Assembly (NCBI GenBank): GCA_013397115.1
Contig: VWZW01004608.1
Span: 2,382,148 to 2,446,147, forward strand
DNA from: Edolisoma coerulescens
Lineage: Eukaryota; Chordata; Aves; Passeriformes; Campephagidae
Length of the DNA: 64,000 nt
Direction: 5' to 3'
A model generated the notes under the pieces. The model saw nothing but the letters and a program-made list of their open reading frames with translations, searched no databases and was not told where the DNA came from. Of the stretch, positions 1 to 12,789 are shown in pieces (positions within the stretch are counted from its first letter, which is position 1; every line of letters starts with the position of its first letter). Made by a program: the position numbers and the translations under genes.

Positions 1-628
1 CGAGAGCACAGACTGTTTTATTTACCTGTAAAGATCTAATGGCACCGTGGGATTTAAACCCAGGATCTCTGCTGTGAGATGGATGTTTTATCTGGCATCA
101 CCATGCTGCCAGAAGACCCAGGTTCCTCTTGGGTGACAGCAAGGTTCACCTAAGAGCAAGGCCATTGACTGGTGCTCACTTTAGCTTAGTGACTGATGAT
201 TTCTGTGCAAAGTGGAACTTCTACGCTATCTGATTTAAAGCTAATTTTCATAAACATGAAGGAGTAGGGGAGCAATGCAAGGCAGAGGAGCCCAGTAACC
301 TAATCAGTGCCAGCCAAGCACATCTACTCTCTAAGCTACCAACCCCACTGCCTAGGAGGCTCTCCCTGGTTCACCTTACAGACTGGGAGTCTGGGGGAAT
401 TCCTGCCTCCCAGGGTGTGGAATCCATTGTGGAATGCTGGCAAGAGCATTTTTGGCATACAAGAGACTTATTGTGGGATGTTTAGGAGAGGAACCAAAAG
501 TGGAGCAAAGGGAGGAATCAAGGTCATTTGAGGAGAAACAAGTGAGGAAAATAGAGGAGAAAAGGGATAAAATATGTAAACAGGTTGTTGTGTCTGGCAG
601 TGCCCTGGGCCTGATCCCCACAACAGGT

Positions 629-660
629 GGGTGTTTTGGGGAGGAGGGTGGGAAGATGGG
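629..660 (+). other. Putative G-quadruplex motif
   Basis: Five runs of three or four G (629-631, 638-641, 646-648, 650-652, 658-660) are separated by loops of 6, 4, 1 and 5 bases. This meets the usual G3+ N1-7 rule for an intramolecular quadruplex on the plus strand. It lies in a locally GC-richer block (about 300-1190). No promoter or exon is visible next to it, so any role is speculative. Confidence 0.6.
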
Positions 661-920
661 TGTGGCAGGTCAGAGCACAAGCAACCAGACTGTGGTGGCA
701 GCCTGGGGGTGCCTTTGTCCCAGTGGCAGTAGCAGGGGAGATGGGATCTGGAGGCTGGTCATGGGTGTATATTTTTACATGTTTTCCACTAGTGGGTTTT
801 ATCCTAATCAGAGAGAGGGGGGTACAGTATCAGGTCTTTTGTGCTCTCCTTGCTGAAGTGCTGTATTTTCTGTCTGTGTGGCCAGCCAGGTGTAGATAGG
901 TCTGTCTCTATGTGCAGATA

Positions 921-951
921 TGTGTGTATGTATTGTGTGCATGTGTGTGTG
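921..951. repeat. Imperfect TG-rich simple repeat
   Basis: This is a short alternating TG tract interrupted by TA, AT and GC steps. It is a degenerate microsatellite, and may lie inside an older repeat that I could not identify. Confidence 0.6.
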
Positions 952-1533
952 CCCTTGGTACATGCTCAGCCTCACTACTTGCTGGACCTGGGACTGGGAA
1001 GTTGTGGCCTCTCCTCGAATGGGCCACTGGATCTGGCAGCTTCTGCGAAGTACGATCCAAACCATGAGCTCTGAATGTGAAGATCCAGGAGGGAATGTGG
1101 ATCCCTTCACAGAGAACACTAAAGAAAACACCAGCATCTCCTTTCCAGTCATGGCTCTAGAAGAAGGCTGTGAAGCTAGGACAGGTTAAAGCTCTTCATG
1201 GTGCTATGATTAGGGCATCTAAAATTCAGACCGAAGGTTTGGGGATGTTTTTTTTTTTCCTGTAAGGATTGGTTTAGGTGGCTCCCCATTCACTGAGCTT
1301 CTTTCTCCAGACTCTAAGCTGCTCCCTTGCTTTGAGGCAATTGATTCAGCCTGAAGGAAGCTCATACTGCTTGGCTCACACAACAATAGGCAATGTTATT
1401 ATATTCTTTCTAAATGCCTCAGTTAAGAAAAATTCAGACTTGTTTAGTCATGTAAGAACAGGGGAGGAAGAGAGGGACACATGCTGCTCATTTTTTGAGT
1501 GAAAGAACTCAAAAGTGTTAAAACGTATGAAAG

Positions 1534-1598
1534 TATAAATATACATATATAATATATTTATATATGTATATATATGATACATTATATTTTATATATGT
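1534..1598. repeat. AT-rich alternating low-complexity tract
   Basis: About 65 bp consist almost only of A and T, with many TATATA and ATATAT steps and partial self-complementarity. It would melt easily and could form small cruciforms. No gene context is visible. Confidence 0.7.
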
Positions 1599-4500
1599 AA
1601 AAGTAGAAGCAACTGTTTCTCAGGACTGTAAAATAGCATTCCAACTATACAAATGTCCAGATACAGATATGTGATCAGATTAAAAAAAAATATTAAGAAA
1701 ACTCAGCATCAACAAAGAAACGAAACAGATGCTTGTGCTTATTGGCTGCTGCCATCTCTATGAAAGCCTAGTCCTGGGGAAAAAGACTACTATATATAAA
1801 ATAAACATATGCTAGTGCCCCAAACAAGTCACATGGAATTTTATCGCTTTACTGAAATAATGAATTCACCAGAAGTTTTGTTAAAATATGCAAGAAAACA
1901 AAATATACTGTATAGTATCTTGGTCTTGAAGACAGTGGGAAAAGTTCCACCAAATTGTACCAGAGAAAATTTCTTAATGAACAGAACAAGCTTTAGTCAT
2001 CAAAAAGTACACATAAAATACTATTGGGAGTTGCTGCTAGTCCCTTAATGCCATTAATGGTAAGGTTAACAAAATGTCATGATTCAGTAACTAAATGAAG
2101 TACAGTTATAAATAGCATGAGTGCCAGGGACTAACTGAATTATATGTGGAGATTGGGAGCAGGAACCCATGGAGAATGAGAAATTTCTAAACATTTAGTT
2201 AGCTGATCTCTGATTGTACTGTTGCAGTCCTCCAAAATAAAGTGGTCAGACTTTGCCTGTGTGTGCAATATTTGTGGCGTGTAGTAAAAATTATAAGATT
2301 CGAATAAGCATTTGTTAATTTTTCCCGATAAAATCAGGAGACTCCATCTTTGGGGGTACAAGTGCAATCTTTCTAGCAAAAGCTGAGAAGAATTTAAGAA
2401 TTATACAAGGAGAAGACAAGCAGAAACAGTAGCTCATAGCATCTGGGAACATGGGTTTTTTTCATGTCTGGTTTGTGTCTGTGGTGTTTTTTGGTTATTA
2501 ATATAAACTCACTAATAGATGTTGCTTTGAATGTTTACATGAAAGTGTAATTATGGGAGAGAAAGCCTGACAGGGAAAAACTTTCCCAAAACAAACCTCA
2601 AGATTCAAGATTTTCACATGATTGCACATATAATTTTCCTTTAATTCAAACAGTTTAAATTGGTTCCATAATATACTTAGGGTCAGTGCTGCAAGTCTGG
2701 CTCAAGAACTGCCCAATGCACATTCCAAACTGATTACATCCACTTGCATTTTGTCTAATTACACCCACTTTAGGTGATAAGATCTAGATACAATGGAAGG
2801 CAATATTTCCCTTTAGAGATTGCAATCACTGGTGATTTTGTCTCTTCATATGGAGTATCAGGCTCAGCAGGTGCTGTCCTGAAACATGCTGAGCACTTCA
2901 GAATGCCAAATTGACTCAGCTCCTGCAAGAGCCAGCATTGTGGAGCTGGCAGGTGTTTGGCAGGGTACAGGGCAAGTGGTAAAATTGCATTTTAGGGCTT
3001 CTCCTTGTAATTACTTTGCCCCGTGGGAATTCCGAATTTTCTTTTTTCTTTTTCTTTTTGCAGAAGTCACAGCCATGTGAGGGCTAAGTGTAAACAGGCT
3101 GTTCTCATTTTATGAATGCCACACTTGTGGCAAATAATCACCAATAATTACGTACATGGTTGTGAAAGTAGTAGGTATTGTACCTCTACTTATCTTAAAA
3201 TTAATTTAAACTTAAAGGGCTTCTCTGTAATTCCCTCTGCAGAAGAGATATAACAGAGACAGAGCCGATTAATTTATGCTCTTTGGGGAAGTAAGAGTCA
3301 TTTATCCAAAGTGCTGAGAGTTATCTCCTTGCACTCTACTCTCCAAAACATGCCCTTCATTATTCGGAGAGACTAAAATCCTCATCGACCCTGTCACATT
3401 CATAGCTTAGAGTGAATTCCTAGTGGGTCTATGCTATTCAGCAGCACCTTCCAGCTCAAAGTCACTTATTCACTTTAGAATGCTAATTACTTTTATATAA
3501 TAAACATAAATAATTTTATGTAATTTCTACTGGATACCTGGCAAGAGCTTTGGAATAAGTTAAATTTTCCACCAAAATTCTAATTTGGAACCAGGCTATT
3601 TTCCATAGATAATAGTTTTCCTGGAGCATATATGTTGAAATCCTCATTGACATATATCATCCTCCCTCTTCTGCTCCCAACCCTTCCTGTCCCCTCAGAG
3701 CCCTACCACTGTGATTTGTGAGGCTGCTTGGCAGCTGTGACTTGATGGGTCTGGTTGTGGCCATGGGGAAGGGGATTCTGAGGTCAGTTACACCCCTGGA
3801 GCATCAGCAAGATGTGCTCTTTCACACATCCATGGGGAATAAAGAAAAAATTTATAAAATAATTATAAAGATGCATTTTTAAAATAAAGTCACTTCTTTT
3901 GAAAGTAAGAAATCCTACTTTATCTATTTTATATCCTCACAGTCAAAATGTTCTGGTGATCTTTGAGCCACATTTTAGTCATCCCAGTTTGGAGGATGTG
4001 GGGATAGTGAGTTTTTAGCAAAAGGGAATCTTGTTTCATTTGTGAGGGAGAAATTATTATTATTACCAGAAAAGGCTCCTAGTGTTCCAGTATAATAATT
4101 TTAGATTATTATCTATAGTGAGTGAAAGTAGGAGCAGAGGCTTAAAAGGGATCTTCAAAGCTTGCACCTTGAAATTGCGGGTAATCATTCAATGGCAGCA
4201 ATCATAAAGGTCCCCAAACAGTCACAGTAGACTCAGAAAGGTCAGAAAAACCTGGTCACCACACCTGCACTGTATGAGAAAATGAACAACACTTCCTCTA
4301 ACAAACAGATTTCAAATATTGTATCTGATAAACCAGAAGCATAAAAAATACACAAGAACAGAGCAGGAGAGAGGAGAGCCACGACAACATCAGGGCATTT
4401 GCTAGCATCTTGCTAAAGGCTTCACGTTTCCCTCGTGGTGTGGTTTAGGACAGATTTTCCTTTCCTTCCTGAAGTCCTCTGACTGTTTAAATTGCAAGAA

Positions 4501-5714
4501 AATTCCCCAGACACACCTCTTAGTTACTCACAAGTTTCTCTGTGCACTAATTGATCTTTCAAAAAAAGTTTTAGAACCGGCTATTGAAAAATGTCTGCCA
4601 TAACCCTTTATTTATACTAGTCCTCAGCTGTTTTGTGAAACCTTCCCCAAATAGTCCATGTTTCTTACTATTTACCAGACAGAAGTCAACATGAGTTGTA
4701 TACCTCAAGTCAACAAAATTCTGGAGAGTAATTTGCTAGAGATGAGCCAAAAATGAGTGAACTTCTGGGTTGGGAAAATTGAAAGATGATGAAAAAGAAG
4801 CCTGTATCTTAGTTTCAGCTTATCTGAACTCTGCAACTATGGAGAGATTCAGATAAAAGTGTCCAAGGTCGCATCATTTCCTCTGGGGACACTGGGCCTG
4901 GATTTTGATCAGACCCTCCTCATTGGGCCCTTGGCAGCTGGCACACTCAGTACAGAAATAGCTTTGAAAGATGCCATTTAGTTCTGTCCTCAGCATTTTC
5001 CTTACTTCTATTTGAGTATGATCCCATCTGTTTTAAACTATTCTATTACTTGAACTACCATGTTGCTACATACCACAATTATTAAACAAGTTTATAATCC
5101 AAGAACCCTAGGGATGCACTTAAAAGCTCCAGCCCACTTTCAATAAGTGCAAGGATGATATATATCCTTTCAGCATATGAATTATTTATTTACTACAGTG
5201 GTATTTGAGAAAATTAGAAATCAGTGTATGTCAGAACATATTATGTAAGTGTGTATTCAAAAATGCTTTGCTTTTGGTAAAAAAATCTTATAAATCTTAA
5301 GGAAACATTAATACAATGAAGCCTAAATAATTTGCTTTAATGACTGCATCTTGTGACCAAGAATTTTTGGGGCTCTCAGTGCCATCTAGTGATGTTTGGA
5401 TGGAATTGAAATATAGCTATTTTCACAGTGTTACATGCATGAATATATTTTATAATAAAAAAACCTCTTTTAGATTAGCAATAATATACTTTTAAAAATA
5501 CAAATAACTCTTTAAATTCTGTTGAGCATGAATAACAGCAGAAATCACGCATTATGATGAAGCAGGAGACACCAGCCATCTGCTAACTTTGTCTCCTGCA
5601 GTTCTGTCCCTGCACCTTTCCTGGATCCCTGATTTTTCTCCCACCTCCTTTTCTACCCTGTAACATCTATGCATTGCTTTGTCTTCACAGGCATTTTGAA
5701 AATGTTAGTTTGCT

Positions 5715-5729
5715 AAAAAAAAAAAAAAA
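5715..5729 (+). repeat. A(15) homopolymer
   Basis: Fifteen A are followed by G and six more A. There is no AATAAA signal closely upstream and no recognisable retrocopy body, so I treat it as simple sequence. Confidence 0.7.
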
Positions 5730-8700
5730 GAAAAAAGTCATCAGAGAAACTTTTTAGATCTAAACATAGGTAAGGAATTTACCTTCCACATAGAACCCGA
5801 GAATCACTCTAAGGTTACAGTCTTTATTGGTGACATTCACAGGATGTGTTCAAGGTCTGTCTTTAAAATATACAATAGCTGGTGTTGCTGTACACTTTTA
5901 TGTGTTTTCTGGATTTTCTTGCAAACTGCTGAAAGTCCTCAATTTTAGTGTTTGAAAAGAATTTTTTCTTGGTATATGAAGGCCTTTTACTGGTCAGTTC
6001 AGTCTGTAATGTTATAGTGTCTGAATTTAAACTGGAGGTTTTTTAAATGTTAATAGTATTCCAGTCTTATTTTCAAAGCCTAGTTGGATGTAAATAATTC
6101 TTTGTTAACTGAGAATAAAGAATATGTGAAATGCGGATTCCTGTCTCAACAGTGCCCACAGTCCAAATCCAGAGTGCAAATAAGCAAATTGAAAAACTGG
6201 GTTTTGGCAGACTGATTCTAAAAAATTCTAAAAGTGGATCTGTCTGGATGGTGAGTGCAGGTTTGCTCTGCCCGTGCTCGGAACTGGTAGAGCTCTTGCC
6301 TGAATGCCTGGGGGCTGAGCTGGGCTAGCCTGCCTCAGCACCATGCTCTAGTTGCTGGAATATCTGACTTCTGCAGGGCAGGAGAGGTGTTCGGTGATGT
6401 CTGAACCCCTTTGTGAAGAGATACCCTCTGTAACATCTGTGCAAACAGTACAGTTTTGGCTCTTGATGAAGAAAAAATAAACATCCTAGCAAGAGCTTAC
6501 TTTCACTATTATATTTAGACCATACTTCAGCACAATCACCTTAAATGTGTCAGCGAAAGGGAGCTCATTTTGTAAATACTGGATGGGAGAAGAGACTGCT
6601 TAATATAGAAAACTTGCTGGAATGATCATCAATTTCCCCCTGGAACCCCTAAACCTCACTGGTGGGCCAGGGATACAACACTGAGGAAGGCAAACGGAAA
6701 ACAGGAAGAATTTACCAGCTGTTTCCACATCTGCCAGACAAACTGACGAGAGAAGCAGAACCGCAGCCTGAGTCAATGTTCAACAAAGCAAGCTGTATGG
6801 AGGGGATTTTTGTAAAAAATTGCACAATGTCATCATTCCCATTTTGCCTTTGGAGACTGCCTTTGACAGGAATGTGTTTTATGATTTAGAATAATTATTC
6901 ATGCTGAGGATCTATTTTTCATCTACAGCATCACTTGCTGAGACAAGCTGAGTATTAGATAAATTTGGGCTCTGAGTCTCAAAGTATATAAAAGCAGAAT
7001 TTCAGATCATTTGGAAAATTTGCCCTATGACAACAGGACAAAAAAAACCACTGATGACTTTCTATTTCTAGCTTCCAAGACAACAACCGTGACTGAAAAG
7101 AGCTTCTTTTATCTCTGATGTGAAGGGATTTTATTCCTCCCTCTCGGATGTGTTCCTTTGCATTCCAACATGTGCTAAATTATTGCAATTCCCAGCTGAT
7201 CTTCAAAACCAAATGGAAATTAAAATAAAATTTAGTGTCTGAATTGCACAGCCTTGAGGCAGTGGTATTGACATCAGATGAATGCAGTCCTGTATCAGTG
7301 TTAAAAAGGGTCTCTCTTGACCTTTAAAGCTAGCAAAAATCTAGGTCAGACTTTTAGAAAGGTTGACTCTTCCTTTTTGACCTCTGAATCAAGTTCAATA
7401 TCTCTGATTCAAGAGGAGAGAGACAGTATGGGGGAGGAAGCCATTTCAGCTTCTTCCCTAAAACATGATCAGCAACAAAATGTTCCTGCAGCTGTGACAC
7501 GCAGAATCAGCAGGCTCTGTCACAGCACACAATAGCAAAGAGGATCATGCTTAGCACCAAGCATAACAGAAGTGTTAACATTTGCAGAGAGGAGACCCAG
7601 TGGGATTTCTTGGGGCTGTGGATGGGGAGATCTGCTAACCTCCCTGATCCTGCATGGTCCCTCTGGGGAACTTCACCTCCTGATGCAGAGGAAGGTGTTG
7701 AGACCTCCTGTGGTAAGGGAGGTTCTCCTCCCTCCTCACCTCATTTCCACCCAAGGTGCTCTGCTCTTATTTATGACAACTGCACTTCTGAATAGAGAAA
7801 CCCGATGAAAAGAGCAAAATGGGCTGTGCAGAACATGGCATGGGACTGGATACGGGGACCATGATATCATGTGCCTTCCATTTCCACGTTCTCTGGTGTT
7901 GTCTGGTGGTGGTTTAGCAACGGGGTAGCACAGCAGCATCTCTGTGTTGCCTTTCTCTGACTTCAGGGTGTGCCTTGGGTGGTGTGACGTGGGTATCACC
8001 TTTATACAAGTACCTTACACGAGTCAGGAATGCAGATGCAGCTCATTCTCTTGTCACGGGTGATGGTTTTCAAGAAGAATGGGGACAAGCACTGAGGGCA
8101 ACCCCATTTCTTGTAGAGTGCTCCTGAACACTCGTGAGCACCTGAGACAAGTGCCTGAAATGAGTTTGTTAAATACAGGTGGCTCTGAGAATGCACGTGT
8201 AGTGGCAGTGACAGTAGTGTGCTGTCACCTGCATGACTTGGTAGTAGACTTGGTTTACGCATCAATGTTTCATCTGGATTAACAACTGGTGAAAAGCAGA
8301 CATTTATCAAATCCAGTTAAGCTTTCTAATTAACTTTCAACCTGTCACAGCTAATCACAGCCACCAAGATAAGCCTTGTATCATTTGCATGATGTAGATT
8401 TTTTTCAAAAGTTCATGAAAAAGTCAACATTTCAGAAGTAATTTCAGAAGGAAAATCATTAAAGTTAACCTATTGAATTTGATTGCTTTCTGAAATGACC
8501 AGCATCTCAGCTAAGTAAACCTTTTGAGAGTCTGTTGTTTAAAATTAATTAAATTTCTTTAGTATTGCATGTTTTCTGAAATCCATGGTAAACATCTATG
8601 ATGTTCATATTCAGAAGATGAAGTTGCTGTATTGGACCAGATTAAAGTTTCCTATAAATCCAGTATTATGTTGCTGTCACCAGCCAAAAGTTGATGCTCA

Positions 8701-11595
8701 GGAAAGACTAATAAGAGTGGGAGGAGCAATGCAACGTGTTTCTCTAGCACCCTCTAATCTCTAACCACACTCAGATACTGTCTATGCTATATTCTCTGCA
8801 TTGTTTTTAACTCAGATGATTTGTTCTTCAGAAACCCATCAAACCCTCCTTTGAATCAATACAAACTTCTAACATTCACATCCTTAAGCGTGGAGGTTTA
8901 CAGCTTAACTACACCATGTGAGAAAAAAAAATCTATCATTTTAAGCTTGCCTCTACAGTTTCCTTGTTACCATCTAGCTGCTATACTGGAAGAGAGAGTC
9001 CTCTTTTCATGCCATTCATCACTGAACAGGCCATGGCCAACAATGATCAAAATTTGTATTTTCTCTGTTTCCATGACCTCTAAGTCATCTGCATTCGCTG
9101 CGTGCTCTTCTCATCAGTCTTCCCATGTCCACTTGATGTAGGTGCACCCCACTGGTGCTGTTTTGCTAATTTCCTAATGTGGATTTCTCACTGATGGACC
9201 TCCTTTAACTTCAAGGAACAGAAAGACATCCTCCTACTGCTGTCACATTCTATCTGTCAGTGTCCTGTCGCCCATGTCATGTTGCCCCTCTTGACAGTTA
9301 GCGTCTGTTTCGCAGGGTGTGTGACAGCAATACTGCATGACTGGTTTTCAGGGCTCCCTGGGCCCACTGGTAAAGCATGAGATGCTTTCCAGCTTGCGGT
9401 ATCTTAAGTCAAGGGGAGCAGATAAAATGTAACGACAGAAATGGTTGTTCTGATTAGAGCAAATTGTTTCAATGATGTCAAGTTCTGGATAACGTAATGA
9501 AATTTTCCCGAGAAAGAAAAACAATCCACGCCATTTTTCTTTTGCACCAGGAAATCTAGCAGGCAGAGAACATAATGGGATCCTCACCTAAAAATCCTAG
9601 TAGTTAAATAATAAGAAACCCCATGATTATAGCCATGCTCTGAGTCAGACACGGAATATGTCTTTTTGACAGCACTGAAGGTGGCTGCCATTTCTGTATA
9701 TAAAAATTAATGCAGCTCAGGAATTTTACAGGTCTCAAGAAAACAAACAAAAGTCAGATGTCTTTGAAAAGCAGCTATCTTGATGAAACCTTGCTGAGGG
9801 GCTGAGAGCATTTTGGGCTGTAAGTCACAGGAAAAACTAAAGCAGATGTTCTGACAAATCTTGCCATTAATCAGAGCAGAAAAGAGGCTAGTACCGTATT
9901 TCAATTAAATCTATGCCTCCTGCATTTGATTTAATAACTTCTTGCCTGGCAAAGTGCCTGCTGTACAGTGGTTCCTTTTGTATTTTTATAAAGGATAACT
10001 CGAGATAGAAAATTGAATACTGGATGGTAATACAATGCAGGGAGTTTTGATGACCTGCTAATACAGTGAATTCAACTTTAATGGTTTGTGAATGACAACA
10101 AACTCCTCATATTAAATTACAACAGAGCATATGTTTTCAATCTTGCACTCTTTACTGCAATTTATAGCAAGAAAAGAAAATCCAAAATACAAATACAGAA
10201 GACATGGATTCCTCTGCATTAGGACAAACCAGGTACTTCGGAATGTTAATAACAGAGAAACCTAGCTCTGGTTCATTAAAATGAAAATAAATATGTTTGC
10301 ACCTTGATCTGTTTTGCTTGGAGCTGCTCCAACTGATAAAAATGAAATTTGGGCTGCAGAGTTAACCTGTGCCACAGCTGCCTTGAGGTTTCTTTGTATT
10401 AGAGATGAAGCTGGTGGGGGAAGGCAGTTGTGTCCCAGCAGCAGCAGCAGCACAGCTGCATTTCGGTATCTAAGGCAGAAGTAGGATTATATTTGATAAA
10501 GTGAAAGAAGGATTACAGTGCATCTGACAGTAGAGGGGGCTTGAAGGAAAATTGTTTGCCATGGATTATAGGGACATAATCTTTTAATGTCCCCAGTAAA
10601 TGTTGATTTTGGAGGAAAGATAGATCAAATGCATATCAGTGTTTAGGGGGAGAGGGATTGTGATGTAAGTTTCTGTAATGACCTAATATTATTTTAATTT
10701 GCTTATTATTGAGAAGGATGTTCCATTTCACAATGCTGTATATAGGGTGTGGTACATATATAAGTATCACAGCTGTAAGTAATAGGCATGGAACAATAAA
10801 TGCTTTATCTCTTTAGCTAATTCATTATTGATGTAGACTTCCTACCAGAACAACATATTTTGAAGTCATTCTGTAATGACTGTCAAGAGAAAAAAGATCA
10901 TTCTGAGGCTTTTTTTCCTTTTTTTTTTTTAGATTTAAGCCTTGCAAACATCAGATAAGCAAAATATCTGATGAATATGTGAATAATCTGGTGGTGTTTC
11001 ATATTCTCTAGTCTTTAAAGGAAAATTAAGCTGAAGTGCATTTAAATAATCAGTATTGTTACTCTCCTTCACTTTTGAAAACTCATTTATCCTCTAAAGC
11101 TTGTGTGAACAAGTCTTTATTATGGGGATAAAAAGTATTAGATATCAAATCCAGTAAAGGAAGGTGCAAATCCCATTGAAAATCTTGCAGTTTATCTCTT
11201 GCCTCCACTTTCTCAAGTTTTCTTCCGTGTGCACCTGCTGATGAGGAGCTCTGGCAGCCCTGATGTGCAGCCTGAGCACCTCCCAGATTGCTGGGTGTCC
11301 CTCGGATCCCACACCGGAACAACAAACTTGGCCCACCTTTGGTTATTACTTGAGGCTGATGAAGATAGAAAGTAGCATACGTATGGAGATGTTAAAAGCA
11401 TATCTAAGGCCTGGTCAGAAGCTCAGGGCTCAGGCTGTTTTAGCTTGGCTTTCTGACAACTGAGGCAATTGACCTAATTTTTGTGAGTGACATCCAAGGG
11501 ACCCGGATTTTGCTCTGGAATTATCTATTACTATGTAATTATACACAAGAGGATTGTAGGAAAAGTGTTTGAGGCTTAACTAGGAACTTCAGAAC

Positions 11596-11611
11596 AAATA
11601 AATAAATAAAT
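11596..11611 (+). repeat. (AAAT)4 microsatellite
   Basis: Four perfect AAAT units lie about 120 bp before the solo LTR. It is short and without evident function. Confidence 0.8.
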
Positions 11612-11727
11612 AGAGAATAAAGCACTCAGTAAAACCGTGGCACCTACCACGGGAATCTAATTAATGCCTCCCAGGCACAATCTACTTATCTGTATTTTGG
11701 TACTCAAAAAATGTGGAAATTACATTA

Positions 11728-11733
11728 TCATAT
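11728..11733. repeat. Target-site duplication, left copy
   Basis: The six bases TCATAT sit directly before the TG that opens the LTR on the plus strand. They match the six bases after the LTR (12006-12011, CCATAT) at five of six positions. A 6-bp duplication is typical of alpharetrovirus-like and class II (ERVK) integration. Confidence 0.6.
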
Positions 11734-12005
11734 TGTCGCTGTGGAGCCGCCAGCCGCGTGCAAGAACCAGGCTGAATCAGGTGAGGCGGAATTCTGATTT
11801 TATTATTTAATTCTAAAACTTATATAGACTTTTGAAAGTTCCTCCGGATTGGGTCAATTCAAAACCTCCCCCTAGGCCGATAGGCCAGGTTGAACTGTCC
11901 ATCATTCCAGAGACAGTTTCAATAACATCCAAACCTTATCTTTGTTTATAGAACACAGGGAGAAGAAGAGAAAAATTCTCACGGGAAAGAGTCTGTGCTG
12001 TCACA
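11734..12005 (-). mobile_element. Solo LTR of an endogenous retrovirus (class II type)
   Basis: This 272-bp element starts TGTCG and ends TCACA on the plus strand, so in its own sense (minus) it runs TGTGACAG...CGACA, with the canonical TG...CA ends. In the sense direction a TATA-type box lies at 11826-11815, closely followed by an AATAAA polyadenylation signal at 11804-11799. That close spacing implies a short R region, as in alpharetroviral LTRs. Flanking 6-bp duplications (five of six identical) support intact ends. There is no gag, pol or env sequence beside it, so it is best read as a solo LTR left by recombination between two LTRs. The family is inferred from structure, not from a search. 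Confidence 0.7.
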
Positions 12006-12011
12006 CCATAT
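12006..12011. repeat. Target-site duplication, right copy
   Basis: CCATAT follows the terminal CA of the LTR and differs from the left copy (TCATAT) at one position. It marks the original integration site. Confidence 0.6.
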
Positions 12012-12770
12012 AGCCTGGCTGCATTCTTTTTCAGGAGAACGATCCTTCTCATAAGGATGGGAACAAATAATACTGAGCAGGTAGTGCCAGAGAGTCATGA
12101 TGCCCTGTGTAAGGTCCCAGTAGAGGCTGTTCCCATCTAAGCTGCAGGACTTGTTCAAGCACAATTTCATCTGAGCAGAAAAATGGCTTTTGTGGAATTG
12201 TGCAGGACCATAAAAATCCATAGAGAACAGATTGGAAGAAGGGTTGGGTAATTCCTGCAGGACAGATGCACTTTTTTATTATACCCTATCCAGGGACTTC
12301 ATTTACTGATAAAAGTTGAGGGCAAGACTTCGAGAACCAAACCTCACTTCCAAGCAAAACTGCTCAACTCAAGCTCTTGTTTATTGCTATTGAAACCAAG
12401 AGCAAACCTCATGCTGACTTTTAGAAGAAAGGGGTTAAGATTACCTCATTTTGCAGATTACAGATGTATTTAATATTAGTTTTGAGTGGTAAACGTCATT
12501 AGGAAAAGCAGCTGAAATAATTATCCCAAAAATTTCAGTTTTCATCTGAAATATTTTACTTTTCATCTTCCAAAATATTTCTGCACTTAATTAATCTAAA
12601 AAACCTAAAAAATCTTCAAATGTATGCATGTTCTTCTCAAATTGTCTTCTATGGTTATCCAAAATTTATAAGAAAAAATTATGCTGGTTATATATGATCA
12701 AGGCAACATTTTGCTATTCAGGGAATTTTTACTACAATAGCTAGACCATGACTAAAAATCACTGGCAGGG

Positions 12771-12789
12771 TTAAGTGGATTCCACTTAA
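12771..12789. repeat. Near-perfect palindrome of TTAAGTGGA
   Basis: The arms TTAAGTGGA (12771-12779) and TCCACTTAA (12781-12789) are perfectly complementary around a single central T. Each arm contains TTAAGTGG, which matches the known NKX2-class homeodomain consensus (T-N-AAGTG). It could be an opposed double binding site. That function is inferred only. Confidence 0.45.

Larger units (their letters stand above)
1..11733. other. Unique AT-leaning DNA without a recognised gene
   Basis: No exon, domain or RNA gene could be recognised here. Open frames are short (at most 140 codons, at 434-856) and overlap on both strands, as expected by chance. The interval holds the local features listed separately: a G-quadruplex motif, TG-rich and AT-rich simple sequence and an A-run. 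A long pyrimidine tract ending in CAG (about 3038-3063) looks like a splice acceptor, but stops follow soon after it. Whether this stretch is intronic or intergenic cannot be decided from the sequence alone. Confidence 0.6.
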
